Shown: positions 9,979-21,934, counted from the first letter of the stretch. The stretch is DNA of 64,000 bases from Hirundichthys speculiger (GCA_018398805.1 JAGFBZ010000907.1:1-64000); one strand, 5' to 3'. Translations and numbers: made by a program. The notes: generated by a model not told the origin, from the letters alone.

Positions 9979-10892
9979 ATAATCACAGACATGTGTCGTC
10001 CACTAGGTGTCTCTAGTGTAATGCGCACAGTTCTTTCCTGCCATAAACTATGGATTTCATTGCACTTAAGTTTACCTCATTGTTTATTTATTGCTCGTTC
10101 GTGTGTATTAATACACACTCTTAATTTTTCCACCAGAAAGTACAAAAGAAACACCCCAGGAACCATTTTCCTCACTAAAAATGCATACTAAACAGATCGT
10201 CCATCATCATTCAGTAAACTGAGTGGCAAATATAATTACTTATACATCCAGTCCTGTGCAAAAGTTGGTACCACATCTTTTAATCGTATATTTAACTAAG
10301 AAAGAACAGCAACGTATGACTTTTTTCCCCCATCGCTATTATTTATTTGATAGAAAATGATGCAAAAAAGAAAAAAAAATAATAATCTGGTTAATACTAA
10401 GTACTCCTGCCCTTGTTACTCGCCCCCTTGGCAACCGCTGCTGTACTTTACACTGGAAAGGTCTAGAAAACCATTTCCAAGTAATTTTGACATTCAAGGT
10501 TCCACAGTGAGAAAGACTGTTCACAAGACAACCGCCAATCTGTCCACGAGCAAATGTTCCAGGAAACGTACCCCCGTGGTAGTTTGAACAATTATGTTTC
10601 GTTTGGAAGAGCTGTCCGGAGAAAAGCCTCTTCTGTCTAAAAACAACAACCGAGGTTCTGGAGACTCCTGGAGCAGCGTCCCAGGGTTCACCTGTCAAGT
10701 ATCCCGTTTTGGGCGGGAAAATCCCCTATTTTACTCTTCTCTCCCGCCGTCCTCCAGTATTAGTATTTTCCCGCAAATCTCACGTATTTTAACCTGCATT
10801 ATTGAAAAATAATAATAACGCATCGGGCGGAGTAAAAAAACAAAAATAATTCCCAATCTGAGATCTGTCACTTGTCTCGCGATAACTGCCAC
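9979..10892. other. No gene seen
   Basis: This is intergenic DNA between the HEXB side and the MITE array. Overlapping open frames on both strands at 10339-10812 show no motif and have low-complexity A/T ends. Confidence 0.45.
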
Positions 10893-10900
10893 ACCAGTAG

Positions 10901-12353
10901 TAGGGGTGAGTATTCGCAAGGACCTCACAATACAAGATGTATCGTGATACTTGGGCCACGATACGATATTATCACAATATCGCAATATTACGATATATTG
11001 CTATATTCTACCGAGTTAATATTAAAATTAAAAGTAGAGATGAAAAATCAAGTTGCTGTATATGTTCATCAGATGATATTGATCATTCAGAGGACAAATT
11101 GAGTCAACTATTTGCTTCAAAACAACCTATTTATTGTTTATTATTAATGTTTTTGCACATTTAAGTGAATGAATGAATTTTCCTAAAAAATCGATATTAG
11201 GAGATGAAAAATCGTTATTATATCGGGTGGCCTAAAATCACAATATATATCGTCAAATCGATTTTTTTTCACACCCCTAGACAGAGGTTACGGAGGTTCC
11301 TCATAGGAATGAATGGGCTTTTACCCGTATGACACGAACGTTCAGAGGCAAGTGGAAACGAGACATTTCTTTCAATGTATAATAATGCTGCAAAAAGAAA
11401 AAAAAACACTAGAGTGGGGGGTTTTGCAACTGCGACAGAGGTAGGGGTGAGGATTGGCAAGGACCTTGCAATATGATATGTATCGTGATACTTGGGTCAC
11501 GATACGCTATTATTGCAATATCACGATATATTGCTATATTCTACCGAGTTAATATCAAAATTAAAAGTAGAGATGGAAAATCAAGTTGCTGTATATGTTC
11601 ATCAGATGATATTGATCATTCAGAGGACAAATTGAGTCAAAACTATTTGCTTCAAAACAACCTATTTATTGTTTATTATTAATATTTTTGCACATTTAAG
11701 TGAATGAATGAATTTTCCTAAAAAATCGATATTAGGAGATGAAAAATGGTTATTATATCGGGCGGCCTAAAATCGCAATATATATCGTCAAATCGATTTT
11801 TTTTCACACCCGTAGACAGAGGTTACGGAGGTTCCTCATAGGAATGAATGGGCTTTTACCCGTATGACACGAACGTTCAGAGGCAAGTGGAAACGAGACA
11901 TTTCTTTCAATGTATAATAATGCTGCAAAAAGAAAAAAAAAACACTAGAGCGAGGGGTTTTGCAACTGCGACAGAGGTAGGGGTGAGGATTGGCAAGGAC
12001 CTCGCAATATGATATGTATCGTGATACTTGGGCCATGATACGATATTATCAGGATATCGCGATATATTGCTATCTTCTACCGAGTTAATATCAAAATTAA
12101 AAGTAGAGATGAAAAATCAAGTTGCTGTATATGTTCATCAGATGATATTGATCATTCAGAGGACAAATTAAGTCAAAACTATTTGCTTTAAAACAACCTA
12201 TTTATTGTTTATTATTAATGTTTTTGCACATTTAAGTGAATGAATGAATTTTCCTAAAAAAAAATCAATATTACGAGCTGAAAAATCGATATTATAACGG
12301 GCGGATGAAAATTGCGATATATCGCCAAATCGATTTTTTTCCCCACACCCCTA
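10901..12353 (+). mobile_element. Three TAGGGGTG MITEs in tandem with two identical spacers
   Basis: Three MITE units (10901-11279, 11442-11814, 11978-12353) are in the same orientation, about 540 bp apart. They are separated by near-identical 162-163-bp spacers that begin and end with GACAGAGG. The outer ends are flanked by one perfect 8-bp duplication ACCAGTAG (10893-10900 and 12354-12361), so the whole array sits at a single insertion site. The spacer sequence (cataggaatgaatgggc...) recurs next to the MITEs at 24.4 and 31.5 kb. Confidence 0.88.
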
Positions 12354-12361
12354 ACCAGTAG

Positions 12362-12888
12362 CTACTACAGGTACTGTAGGTGGTAGATGTCGCGAGGTTA
12401 GTGTGTGACATCCGATGAGTGACAGCGTTCGAAGAATAAAAAGATTGTTACAATAGGATGTTGTTAGACAACAGAACTGTTGGCGCTCTTCCTTCATGTA
12501 AAATAAACTACTCTGGACCAGTACACATTCAGTCATAAAGAATGCAAAGTCTGCAACAAATGAGTACAACAAGTAACTAAAAGTGTAAAGAAAAGTCACG
12601 TGAAATGAGATGAAAAACTGTAAAAGAAGAGCAACATGAAATGAAAATAATGTGTGGAATGAAAATCAAATGTAAATGTAAATACAAGCAATGTCAAATG
12701 AACAAAAAATATGCAAATCACTTCAAATAAATAAATAAATTGAATTTCCCCCTTTCTTGAATTTCCCCCTTGGGGGATTAATAAAGTATTTTGAATAAAG
12801 TATAAATAAATACTCTTCATATATACCCCTTTTGTGTCTTTATTTAGGCTATAATGAATGATCACATTATGTCAATATGGTTTTATGG
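12362..12888. other. Unassigned, with a LINE-tail-like piece
   Basis: The sequence around 12735-12800 ('tttcccccttgggggatta' then 'ataaagtattttgaataaag') resembles the 3' tail common to several fish non-LTR elements. The rest is AT-rich and unrecognised. Confidence 0.4.
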
Positions 12889-13078
12889 ACAGCTGCACTA
12901 CTTCCTGAACTTCAGCCAGCTGCTGTGTTTCCTTTGTGCCATTAATTGACGAACTGATTAATCCAGGTGTGTCTGACCTCACAGCAATGGCCAGACACAC
13001 CTGGATTGATCAGTTTGTCCAATAATGGCACACAGGAAACCAAAGAGCTGGCTGAAGTTCAGGAAGTAGCGTAGCTGT
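12889..13078. repeat. 190-bp foldback palindrome
   Basis: Arms of about 85 bp (12889-12975 and 12992-13078) are inverted copies: 'acttcctgaacttcagccag' on the left and its complement near 13048-13067, and 'ccaggtgtgtctg' against 'cagacacacctgg' near the centre. Several mismatches and small indels show that it is not recent. It is probably a small foldback transposon. Confidence 0.8.
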
Positions 13079-13974
13079 AATTTTAGCTTTTCTGTACAAC
13101 AAAAATGTAAGAGATACTGGAGCTTGGTTGGGATGGTGAGACTGCTCACGGTGGGCGCCAGAAAATTTCCCTTATTTTCAAATCCAAAACATGACAGGTA
13201 TGTCCCAGGGACAGGCGAGAAAAGTTGAAATAAAATAAAACATCCCTGTGTGAACAAATAACTGCTGGGTGCTACTGCTTCTGCTGTCTTTGTGAGCCCT
13301 TCAGCCGTTTGGCCACTAGGTGTCCCTCTTGTCACACATGAATGCACCTCTTTTCCTCCCACAGTGAGCTCCTCTTTACAGCATCTGACTCTTCTTCTTC
13401 TTCAGACCAACGTGTGAAACAACAGCGATGTTGTTACTCTGTTTTCATGAGAGGCTGATGGGAAGGAGACCTGGAAACCGGACCCGAGTCTGTACCAACT
13501 CTGTAATCACTTCAGATGAAGGAAAAAAAAAAAACACAAACAAAATAAGATCACAGCCTCGAGGGTCACAGCCAGCAGCGACCACAGACGTGACTCACGC
13601 AAGACATTCGGGGTTAAAATTGGACTTGCGTTCCTGTGCTATCCCGGCCAAAACCCACAATGCCTTTATAATCCTATAGGACTGAACACCGGACCACTGT
13701 GACTCAGTGATGCTATGGTACTTCCTATAGATATTGTTTTTTAAATGTGTCCCTGAAGTTTATTTAAAGTCTACAAAGAAGTCAGACAATAGCTTCCAGT
13801 TTGTCCGAGTTTAACGGCGGGACTTCTTTCAGCGCCTGAGCACTAGTATGACGTCCACCAGTACTAGCATGGACAGGTTCTGTTGAGGAGGTAATGCTTT
13901 TATTGCTTTTTATCCATCCATCCATCCATCCATCAATTATCTACATTTTATCTACCTTTACATTTTTAATTTTT
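13079..13974. other. No gene seen; short ATCC microsatellite
   Basis: This is unique sequence with an (ATCC)n run at about 13912-13934. No exon is evident. Confidence 0.45.
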
Positions 13975-15030
13975 AAAGCACTTTGTACAGGCTCCTGTAC
14001 ACTACCAGTAAGTCCACCATTGCTAGAACGGGCTACATCCGGCTTTCTAGAGCGTCACCGCCGCAAAAGCCGCAATATATGCAGTTCCTTAAATGACCAC
14101 TAGGGGGATGGCTCCAAAAGTGAGTCCATTTCCACTGACCTTGTTGTTAAAAGGTCCAACTTTGTATGCGTATTTACAGCCTGGCACAAAAAGCAGTTTT
14201 GGTCTCCATAGCTAGACTTCACATCCATGACAACTGTTCGGGGGCGGGGCTTGAAGTTTTACGAGACTGGCGCTCTGGCAGTCCTCAGTTTGACTGTGGC
14301 GGTCGTCCACCTTTCAGAGGCTGCTTCTGTAATGATCATGAACGAATGTAAGGTTACGTTAGTTAGCATCAGTGTTTAGCTAAGCTAAACTGAAACAGGT
14401 AGCTTGTGGTCACGGAGGCTAGGCGAACACGTTCCAACTGAATCCAGGGCTGTTCATTCCACACACTGAGGTCCTGGGGCGCTTCCGGTTAATTTCCGGG
14501 TTGCGTCGCCGGTGGCCAAGTAAGGCGTAAAATAAAAAGTAAAACAAAATAAGATGTATAAAAATGACAAAAAAAAGAGAGATGAAACAGCCGTAAAACC
14601 GTCCTGGTGATGACTAGACGGATAATTCGAAGCTTCGTAGCTGCTGGTTTTGGGATTTACTGATTGCGGAGTATTATAAAGTAAACAAAAGACAAAAAAA
14701 AAAATAGTAATAACGGCCAGCGACATAGGACGAGCCCCGGACGTGACATCTCAGGTTGTTGTCTTAGAGGGTTTTGTTAATGTTCTGTAATGCTTCAAAT
14801 GTTTTATGTAAAGCACCTTGAATTGTCTTGGACACGAAATGTGCTACAAATAAACTTGCCTTGCCTATATTCGGATTCGTCAGGGTTGTGCATCCAACTT
14901 AACTCCAATAAAAAAAAAAAAAAAAATTTGAAAAAGGCCTTCAAAGTCATGCTTCACAAATATGACATCACAGAGGCTTTGTCCAGTTCTCTTTATACAG
15001 TCTATGGAAGGAGGGGATGGAGGAATTTCT
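13975..15030. repeat. Interspersed-repeat mosaic with a LINE 3' tail
   Basis: Pieces resemble common fish repeats: 'ccactagggggatggctcc' near 14098, 'tttatacagtctatgg' near 14992-15007, and a non-LTR type 3' tail at about 14805-14870 ('gtaaagcaccttgaattgtc...aataaacttgccttgcct'). Families cannot be named firmly and the boundaries are rough. Confidence 0.45.
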
Positions 15031-15519
15031 TTCCACAGTTTTAAACATTTTTACTTCTGCATTTTCAGTCTGTGAAACACTTAATATTGTATGAAACAAG
15101 AACTATGAATAAAGTCTGATGGAGCTTCATCTTAAAATACTTCAGTCACCTGACGCTTAGAGATGTTCTGCGAAATGAATATTAAGATTAAAAACAAAAA
15201 GCGTCTTCAACTATTTTTGGCTTGTGGCCCCTCGCAGCTTTGGTTACTAAACCGTTAAAGACCTAAGGAGGTACCTCAGTCCACAACAAAAGGTTAATCT
15301 CGCCACCCACTGAGGGGGGGAGGATGGTGGGGTGGGGGGGCAAATGCTTTAAACCACTAAGACCCCAGACAGAAGTCTGTATACAAAACTAACTCACTTT
15401 GAGGGGCCATGAAGAGAGTATCACCTCTGTTTTTAAAACCTTAATCACAGTTTCAGTGGAAACTTTTAATTGATTTTGCTGAAAAATGGCTCAGATAGTT
15501 ACTTTCTTGTCTTGTGTCT

Positions 15520-15522
<3 letters not shown>
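15031..15522. other. No gene seen
   Basis: This sequence upstream of the GA tract and the GC-rich candidate ENC1 promoter has a G-rich patch at 15315-15340. No exon is recognised. Confidence 0.45.
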
Positions 15523-15575
<53 letters not shown>

Positions 15576-15589
15576 AGAGAGGAGAGGGA
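15523..15589 (+). repeat. (GA)n microsatellite
   Basis: A purine tract of about 67 bases, almost pure GA, with two GG interruptions. It lies just upstream of the GC-rich candidate ENC1 first exon. Confidence 0.95.
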
Positions 15590-15599
15590 AGGAGGGGGG

Positions 15600-16081
15600 G
15601 GGTGCGTCTGCTGCTGCTGCTGCCTTGTGAGACCACCTCCCCTCCACATCCCCATGCATGCCCCTCTTTGTCTCTGAGTCGGTTTCCTGCGCGGAGTGAC
15701 GGTCCTCCCCCTCCTCCTCCCCCCCTCCCCCCCTCCTCCTCCTCCTGCTGCTCTCGTTGTAAAACACACCCATTGATTTCAGTGGACGCGCAGGCGGCGG
15801 AGCGGCACACGGGAGCAGAACAGCGGCGCTGCAGGAACGTCCCTCGTCTTTATTCTCCCCTGCTTTTACGCACGCATAGACATCCGACCGTTTGAGGAGT
15901 TTGTAGGAACCGTGGCGCGGAATAATAATAATAATTAAAAAAAAAACCGGCCAAGAATCCGCCTGGAAACAAACCAAGGAGTTCCGCTCCCCGGGCGCAG
16001 CGCTCGCATCGTGGCTCTTTCACCAGTGGCATGTTCCAGGGATCCTGCGGACGCGTTTGAACTCCTGCTTTCACCCAGAGA
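15600..16081 (+). promoter_or_regulatory. ENC1: Candidate ENC1 promoter and 5' untranslated first exon
   Basis: A CpG-rich stretch begins here in otherwise AT-rich surroundings, with C-rich and GC-box-like text around 15700-15740. A good splice donor, CAGAGAG|GTAAAA, lies at about 16081/16082 on the plus strand. The ENC1 coding exon starts with a splice acceptor, so a non-coding first exon must exist upstream, and this is the best candidate. GC-rich sequence continues to about 16640, so alternative first exons are possible. This is inference from position and composition; transcript data would settle it. Confidence 0.5.
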
Positions 16082-17367
16082 GGTAAAAATAACTGAAATT
16101 ATTCTCGTTTTTTGTAACGCTTCTGGATAGATGTGAACGTTTGTATGAACGGCTGCGCGCCCCCGGTGATGGAGAAACTCCGAGCGCAACAGACGGCGGC
16201 GTCTGATGGAAGCGGAATGTTGACGTTCATTGATTGTGTCAATATTGTTTCACTGCTGTTTGCGCAGCGACCGTCAGCCTTTTCTCCCTGCGGGCTCGTG
16301 TTTAAAGGGACAATCAGGTGGCGAATAATATGTTTTGCTCCCGATCCAGACCCCCGTCGGGTCCGCCGGAGCAGCTGCAACATTTGAATCGGTTCGGGGG
16401 GGATTAAACGCAGAAACGCGCAGATCGATACCCGCCGCTGCGCGCTCCTTTGTTTTCGCGCGGATGCGCGGAGCCAAGTCCGCATAAGCCCGCTGTTTAC
16501 TTTCGGAGTTGTCCCTCTTCCTGCGTCCGTGAACACCTGGCAATGATTTGGACCGGGCTGCGGGCTGCGGCCGGTCCTGGGAGGCGCTCCAGAGGGCTGC
16601 GCGCAGCGCGGCTTTCCTGCTCGTGGATCCTTGTTTTCTTTGAGGCAAGACGAGATCACTTTCTGCAACTGCGATGACCCGAAAGACTCAGAAATGAGCA
16701 ACTGGTCCCTTTTATATTTATTTATTAAATAAATCCCATCCGTCCTTCAGTTTGGAGGGTCGTGTTCTGTTAAATTTCAGTGCAATGGGGAGTTGAGCCC
16801 CTTTAAAGGTTGGGTAAGGGATCTTTCACTGTTGCATTTCTTGCTTTATTAGCTGGAATTCTCTTTAAACACAATTAGGAACAAAATAATTAAATGCTGT
16901 AATGTCAAAACAAACAAAAAGATCCATCACTTCTGGAAGAAACAAGGTTGTCTCTCGTCCCTCAGACTCTTTCCTCCTGAATAAGCTTCGTGTTTGTGTG
17001 AGGCGTAGTTTCAGAGGCAGATATCACAGAGGGGGGGTGTATTTTTTTATTTATTGTTTGTTTTCAGAATCTCCTGCTGGTTTTTACTCCCACCCAACCT
17101 TTAAGACGATCCTCTGCGATGCATTGATCTGTTACGCTTCAGAGAGATAACAGGATGCATCTAATGTTCAAATTCTAGCAAAAAAATAAAGAAATCTAGT
17201 TACCAGGTATAAAATCAGAGTATAATGATGGATTAGAGTCATTTGAGGAAACATAGAGGAGGATTCCAGAAAAAAAAATCAGTTTCTGTCTTTATAAAAA
17301 CTAAAACATCTGAGTGAAAACTCAGGATTTCTCACCTCATAAGCTCACAATATTGAACAAGAAAAAT

Positions 17368-17368
<1 letters not shown>

Positions 17369-17418
<50 letters not shown>
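17369..17418. repeat. (TA)n microsatellite
   Basis: About 50 bp of pure TA repeat in AT-rich DNA. Confidence 0.95.
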
Positions 17419-17422
<4 letters not shown>

Positions 17423-17659
17423 TTTTTATAGAATTTATGAACACAAATTCATAAACTGGGAATTTCTAAATTCTAAATAAATGTATAATTTTGAAAGAAA
17501 ACAAAACTAAACTGCAGAATTCTCACAAATGTGCAGATTTTGATCACAACCCAGAATCTGGATGTAACTGATGTTATTCACAAAAGTCCCTAAATGTTCT
17601 CAAGTATTTTTGCTTTTATTTTCTCCCTAAATACTGAATATTGTGACTGAGCTTGTGGG

Positions 17660-18145
17660 GGTCTCCCTGGTGGCCGCTGCCCCCGTGTGTCTGCTGCCCC
17701 CTGGTGGCTGCTGCCCCCTGGTGGCTGCTGCCCCCTGGTGGCTCCTGCAGGGGCCCCCGTGTGTCTCCTGCCCCCTGGTGGCTCCTGCCCCCTGGTGGCT
17801 CCTGCCCCCTGGTGGCCGCTGCCCCCTGGTGGCTACTGCCCCCTGGTGGCTCCTGCCCCCTGGTGGCCGCTGCCCCCTGGTGGCTACTGCCCCCTGGTGG
17901 CTCCTGCCCCTGGTGGCTACTGCCCCCTGGTGGCTGCTGCCCTCTGGTGGCCGCTGCCCCCTGGAGGCTCCTGCAGGGCCCCCGTGTGTCTGCTGCCCCC
18001 TGGTGGCTCCTGCAGGGGCCCCCTGGTGGCTGCTGCCCCCTGGTGGCTGCTGCCCCCTGGTGGCTGCTGCCCTCTGGTGTCTGCTGCCCCCTGGTGGCTG
18101 CTGCCCCCTGGTGGCTCCTGCAGGGGCCCCCGTGTGTCTGCTGCA
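17660..18145 (+). repeat. 17-bp GC-rich minisatellite with CTCF-like cores
   Basis: About 23 units of a 17-bp repeat (CTGCCCCCTGGTGGCTC, with variants) are interspersed with a few 'ctgcaggggcccccgtgtgt' spacers. Most units contain GCCCCCTGGTGG, which fits the CTCF core consensus (GCCMYCTRSTGG) in one orientation. Two units are changed at the key bases (CTGGAGG, CTGGTGT). All three plus frames stay open across it because the unit lacks stops; this is not a gene. Confidence 0.95.
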
Positions 18146-18524
18146 GTCAGAGGGACGTCTTCACGACGTCTGCTACGTCTGGCACGTGTCAGACGCTGCA
18201 GCACGTCCTCACATTTTTGAGGATTAATAAATATAACTGTGGAGCCTTTTCACACCACTTTAAAGGGATTTAACTGATGCTCCCAGAAAGAAATCATGTT
18301 TGAAGCTTTTCTTTTTTTTTCCTCTCGTCTCTTCTGTTGGAGGTATTCTGCAGCTACAGAGACGCGATTATTAAAAACACTCAAGAAAGAAAGAAGCCAT
18401 TAAAAGATTATAGTGATCAGTGTGAGATAAGATCATGCATGTCTTGTAAATGTTATTAAGTATTTCTTTTCTTTCCAACACTTTTTTTTTCCCTTTTAAA
18501 ACACTGGCCTTGAATTGCTTTTGG

Positions 18525-19460
18525 AGGAGATTCCTATGACACAGTATTAGGGCCACACTGAGAAAAAAAACTGTGGACAATGATTTTTTTTCATTCCTCA
18601 GAGAATAAAGTTGAAATGTCGAGAATAAAGTCAAGATGCAGTTTCCGGAATAAAGTCAAAATGTCGAGAATAAAGACGAAATGTCGAGAATAAAGTCAAA
18701 ATGTTGAGAATAAAGTCAAAATGTTGAGAATAAAGACGAAATGTTGAGAATAAAGTGGAAATGTTGAGAATAAAGTGGAAATGTCGAGAATAAAGATGAA
18801 ATGTCGAGAATAAAGTCAAAATGTTGAGAATAAAGACGAAATGTTGAGAATAAAGTGGAAATGTTGAGAATAAAGTGGAAATGTTGAGAATATAGTCGAA
18901 ATGTCGAGAATAAAGATGAAATGTCGAGAATAAAGTGGAAATGTCGAGAATAAAGACGAAATGTTGAGAATAAAGTGGAAATGTTGAGAATAAAGTGGAA
19001 ATATTGAGAATAAAGTCGAAATGTCGAGAATAAAGTTGAAATGTCGAGAATAAAGACGAAATGTCAAGAATAAAGTCTAAATGCAGTTTCCAGAATAAAG
19101 TCGAAATGTTGAGAATAAAGTAAAAATGTTGAGAATAAAGTTGAAATACAGTTTCCAGAATTCCAGAATCGTTGTAGTTTCTTTTTCTGAATAGGCACAA
19201 TTTCTGACACAATCTCTTCAAAGTACGAATATTTATTATAAAACTGTGTCTATGTGATAAAAGCACATAGACACAGACATTATGTTGGTAGAGTAAAGCT
19301 GGTTTGAATAAATCTTTAAGAAAACTTTATTCTGGAAACTGCATTTTGACTTAATTTTCGACGTTTCGACTTTATTCTCTAAGTGAGGAATGGAAAAAAA
19401 AAACATTGTCCAGTCTCTTTTCTCACTGTGGCCCTAATACTCCGTCGTAAGATTCCTGAC
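18525..19460. mobile_element. TIR element carrying an internal 20-bp tandem array
   Basis: The outer parts (about 18525-18650 and 19325-19460) are inverted copies: 'agtattagggccaca...' on the left and 'tgtggccctaatact' on the right, extending through 'cattcctca' and 'atgcagtttcc.gaataaagt'. Between them is an array of about 25-28 units of a 20-bp repeat, GAGAATAAAGTCGAAATGTC with variants (18600-19150). The array gives chance minus-strand frames with a LYSRHFDFI-like repeat. The family is not named; I place it as a non-autonomous DNA transposon or foldback element. Confidence 0.8.
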
Positions 19461-20750
19461 ATGGAGTGAAAATGCAAACTTCTGTCAGATCTCAGTCGAC
19501 GGAGATGTCAGAAATAACCCAAACTCCTCCGTCGGTTTTCATTCGCCCGACTCTCCTGCGATCTTTTGTATCTTCATTTGCGTTTCAGAACTTGAGACTT
19601 TTAACGAGACGTCTGGAATTCTCCAGGAGCTCGTCACACCCGAGACGTGAATGCAGTCTGTTTGCTGCGAGAGCGATGGAAGTTGAGATAAACCTAAGAA
19701 GTGATATGTGAATCTGTGCTCTGATCTTCTCTGTAAACGTTGATGAAGGTGGCCGTATTATAACTATTATCTAACATGAAATATTAATCGCATAGAGTAG
19801 CTTTACGGCCAGTATTGGATAAATTCCTCCTTGAACTTGACATTCATGTCGGCCCTGTCTGGTAATCCAGGTCTTAATGTTTGACCTCTTCATATTAAAG
19901 TGTTTCCCAGCCCTCGTCTTGTTCACCTTTCCCACACTGGATGCATATGGGGAGCAAAGTTATTTGATGAAATGCAAATCTTAGATGATACAGGCAAATC
20001 CTCCCTGGTGATTGCACGGGGCGGGATGTCATCTCAGAAAGAGAGGAAGAGAAAACGTAGACATTACTGGAATTCTTTACTCCAACTGTTTGGACAACAG
20101 AAGAGAATGTTGGCGTTTCTGACAACAAGGCCGCGTCAGGCTTCGCCTCTGTCAAGATGAGATAATGCGAAGGAATGACAAGGTCGTTTCACAGAGGGAA
20201 ACATTTTACCGTGGAAGTTTGAACACAGGTTGTTTCTCTTCTTATCGTTGCTTCTTTTAAGTGTCATTGGCAATGCAGAATAATGTTTTTATCCTTTTTT
20301 CCAGTTACTATATCATCATTATCTCTCAGCCAGTGGCGCGAGGGCCACAGATCTTAGCGCACAAATATGATATATTAATCAGATACAAGAGGTAAAAGGA
20401 GATAGATAACGGATAAAAATGAAGAATGCAATAAAAAGATGTGGAAAAAAACCATCAGTGACAAGAAATGACACAAATGTGACAATAAAATGACCCCAAA
20501 GCAGATGCAAAGTGACCAAACCGCTTCAGAAACTGTTGACAGTGAATTCATGTGACTGTAAAGTGATGTCAAAATGAACAATCTGAGACATAAAGCAACC
20601 AAAGAGATGCAAAATGGCCAGAAAGACTGGCCTGAAAAATTCTCTCTGGTTACCCCTCCCAGACTTCACAGTCATTTCCGCCGGTACAGAATGTACCGAA
20701 GCAGTCAGGACAGGGTGGGGGCGGGCCTTATGTGATGACTCATACAGCAG

Positions 20751-21934
20751 TAGGGCTGTAGCGATACACTAATCTCACGATACGATACACGATATCCGGC
20801 TCACGACACGATATATATCGATATTCATCTTACAATACATTTACATCATTTTCCGAAAGATTTTAAAGAGACAAAGGCTGCGGTTACATGATGTTTTTTT
20901 AATTCGGAATTAATAATTAGGAATTAAATAATTCCGAATTAAACTATTTTCCTTTGAGTTTACATGGAAATAGTAATTCCGAATTAAGGTTTACATGGAA
21001 AACACGTTTGTTCGGCTTTATCCAACTCCGCTTTAGGTCTGGGGGTTGGGAAGGGTTCTGATTGGATGGGGGGGCGGACGTCTTTACATCTACCGGAAGA
21101 AAACAAACTTAGCTAACTCGGTTAGCAACAACATTTCACTTATTTTTGACCTGGGTGGCGTCTCTATCTGTGAAACCTCCTTCATTTAACCTGGCCGCTT
21201 TGAAAAGCTCACAATTTTTATGTTTCCTTCCATCTGTTCTTTTAATTATTTCCAGTTCCTCCAAGCTATTTATTAAATAAATCGTCTCTGCTCTTGAACA
21301 CCGTTTACTGCGTGCTGCCGTTTTAAAACTTTGTTTTGAAAACAAGCCCAGCGCGGAATATAAGCGTCATTGCAACAGATGGGTAAGAGAACTAGCATGC
21401 GCAGAAAGACGGGAATTAATTTAAACAGGAATGAGTGTATACATGACCGGAATTATTTAATTCGGAATTAAAATGGGAATAAACCAGCCACTTACTTCGG
21501 AATTAAGTTAATTCGGAATTGACATTTTCATATGGAATTAAGTGTTTACATGGTAACTTTTATTCGGCTTTAACTTTAATTCTGAATTAAAGGGGAATTA
21601 AACTTCCCATGTAAACGCACTGAATGTGATCTTGGTGACATCTTGTGAGTGTTCCAATGACTTTGTTTTAATTAACTGAACTGAAAGCATCAATTACACA
21701 TTATATGGCTGACAGGCAGCTTGCAAATGCTGGACAAAATGAATAAAAGATTCATTGAGAAAAATAGTTTAATTTATTTAAACAGTGCAAATTGTTGCTT
21801 GCGAGCTTTTAAAGGTGGGACACGGGGGTTTTGAAAGAAGCTTAGAATATCGATACCCACGGCTGAAAAATCAATACTTGATACTCGATAAAATATCGAT
21901 ATATATCGTAGAATCGATAAATCGCTCAGCTCTA
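20751..21934. mobile_element. hAT-like element, copy 2 (opposite orientation to copy 1)
   Basis: Ends are TAGGGCTGTAGCGATACAC and ...CGATAAATCGCTCAGCTCTA, with target duplication TACAGCAG (20743-20750) and TACAGTAG (21935-21942). The flanks and inner ends are the reverse complement of the element at 832-1861, including the 'cgatatatatcgatattca' motif and the piece ending in 'cccccgtgtccc'. It lacks the TA-type insertion of copy 1 and instead carries a different element at about 20876-21622. Confidence 0.82.
20876..21622. mobile_element. MITE nested in hAT-like copy 2
   Basis: Inverted ends read 'ggctgcggttacatg' and, from the other strand, 'cagtgcgtttacatggg'. Internal subterminal repeats of 'aattcggaatta' type are clustered at both sides. 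Aligning to copy 1 (about 1130-1155) shows that the element interrupts 'gatcactttgtc'. The target duplication looks like about 3 bp (A/T only), which would fit a PIF/Harbinger-type element, but this is tentative. Confidence 0.65.

Noticed and set aside
15453..15977. 174-codon minus frame and its neighbours
   Set aside because: It runs through the GA microsatellite and GC-rich promoter. Serine/leucine and glutamate/arginine stretches are microsatellite translation.
16099..16701. 200-codon minus-strand frame in GC-rich DNA near the ENC1 promoter
   Set aside because: GC-rich sequence is poor in stops. The peptide has no motif, and overlapping frames are open on both strands.
17643..18273. Three overlapping plus-strand open frames of 177-206 codons
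   Set aside because: They exist only because the 17-bp GC-rich minisatellite has no stop in any frame. The peptides are simple repeats and the flanks are non-coding.
18631..19266. 211-codon minus-strand frame with LYSRHFDFI-like repeats
   Set aside because: It is a translation of the 20-bp tandem array inside a TIR element, with no start context, domain or conservation argument.
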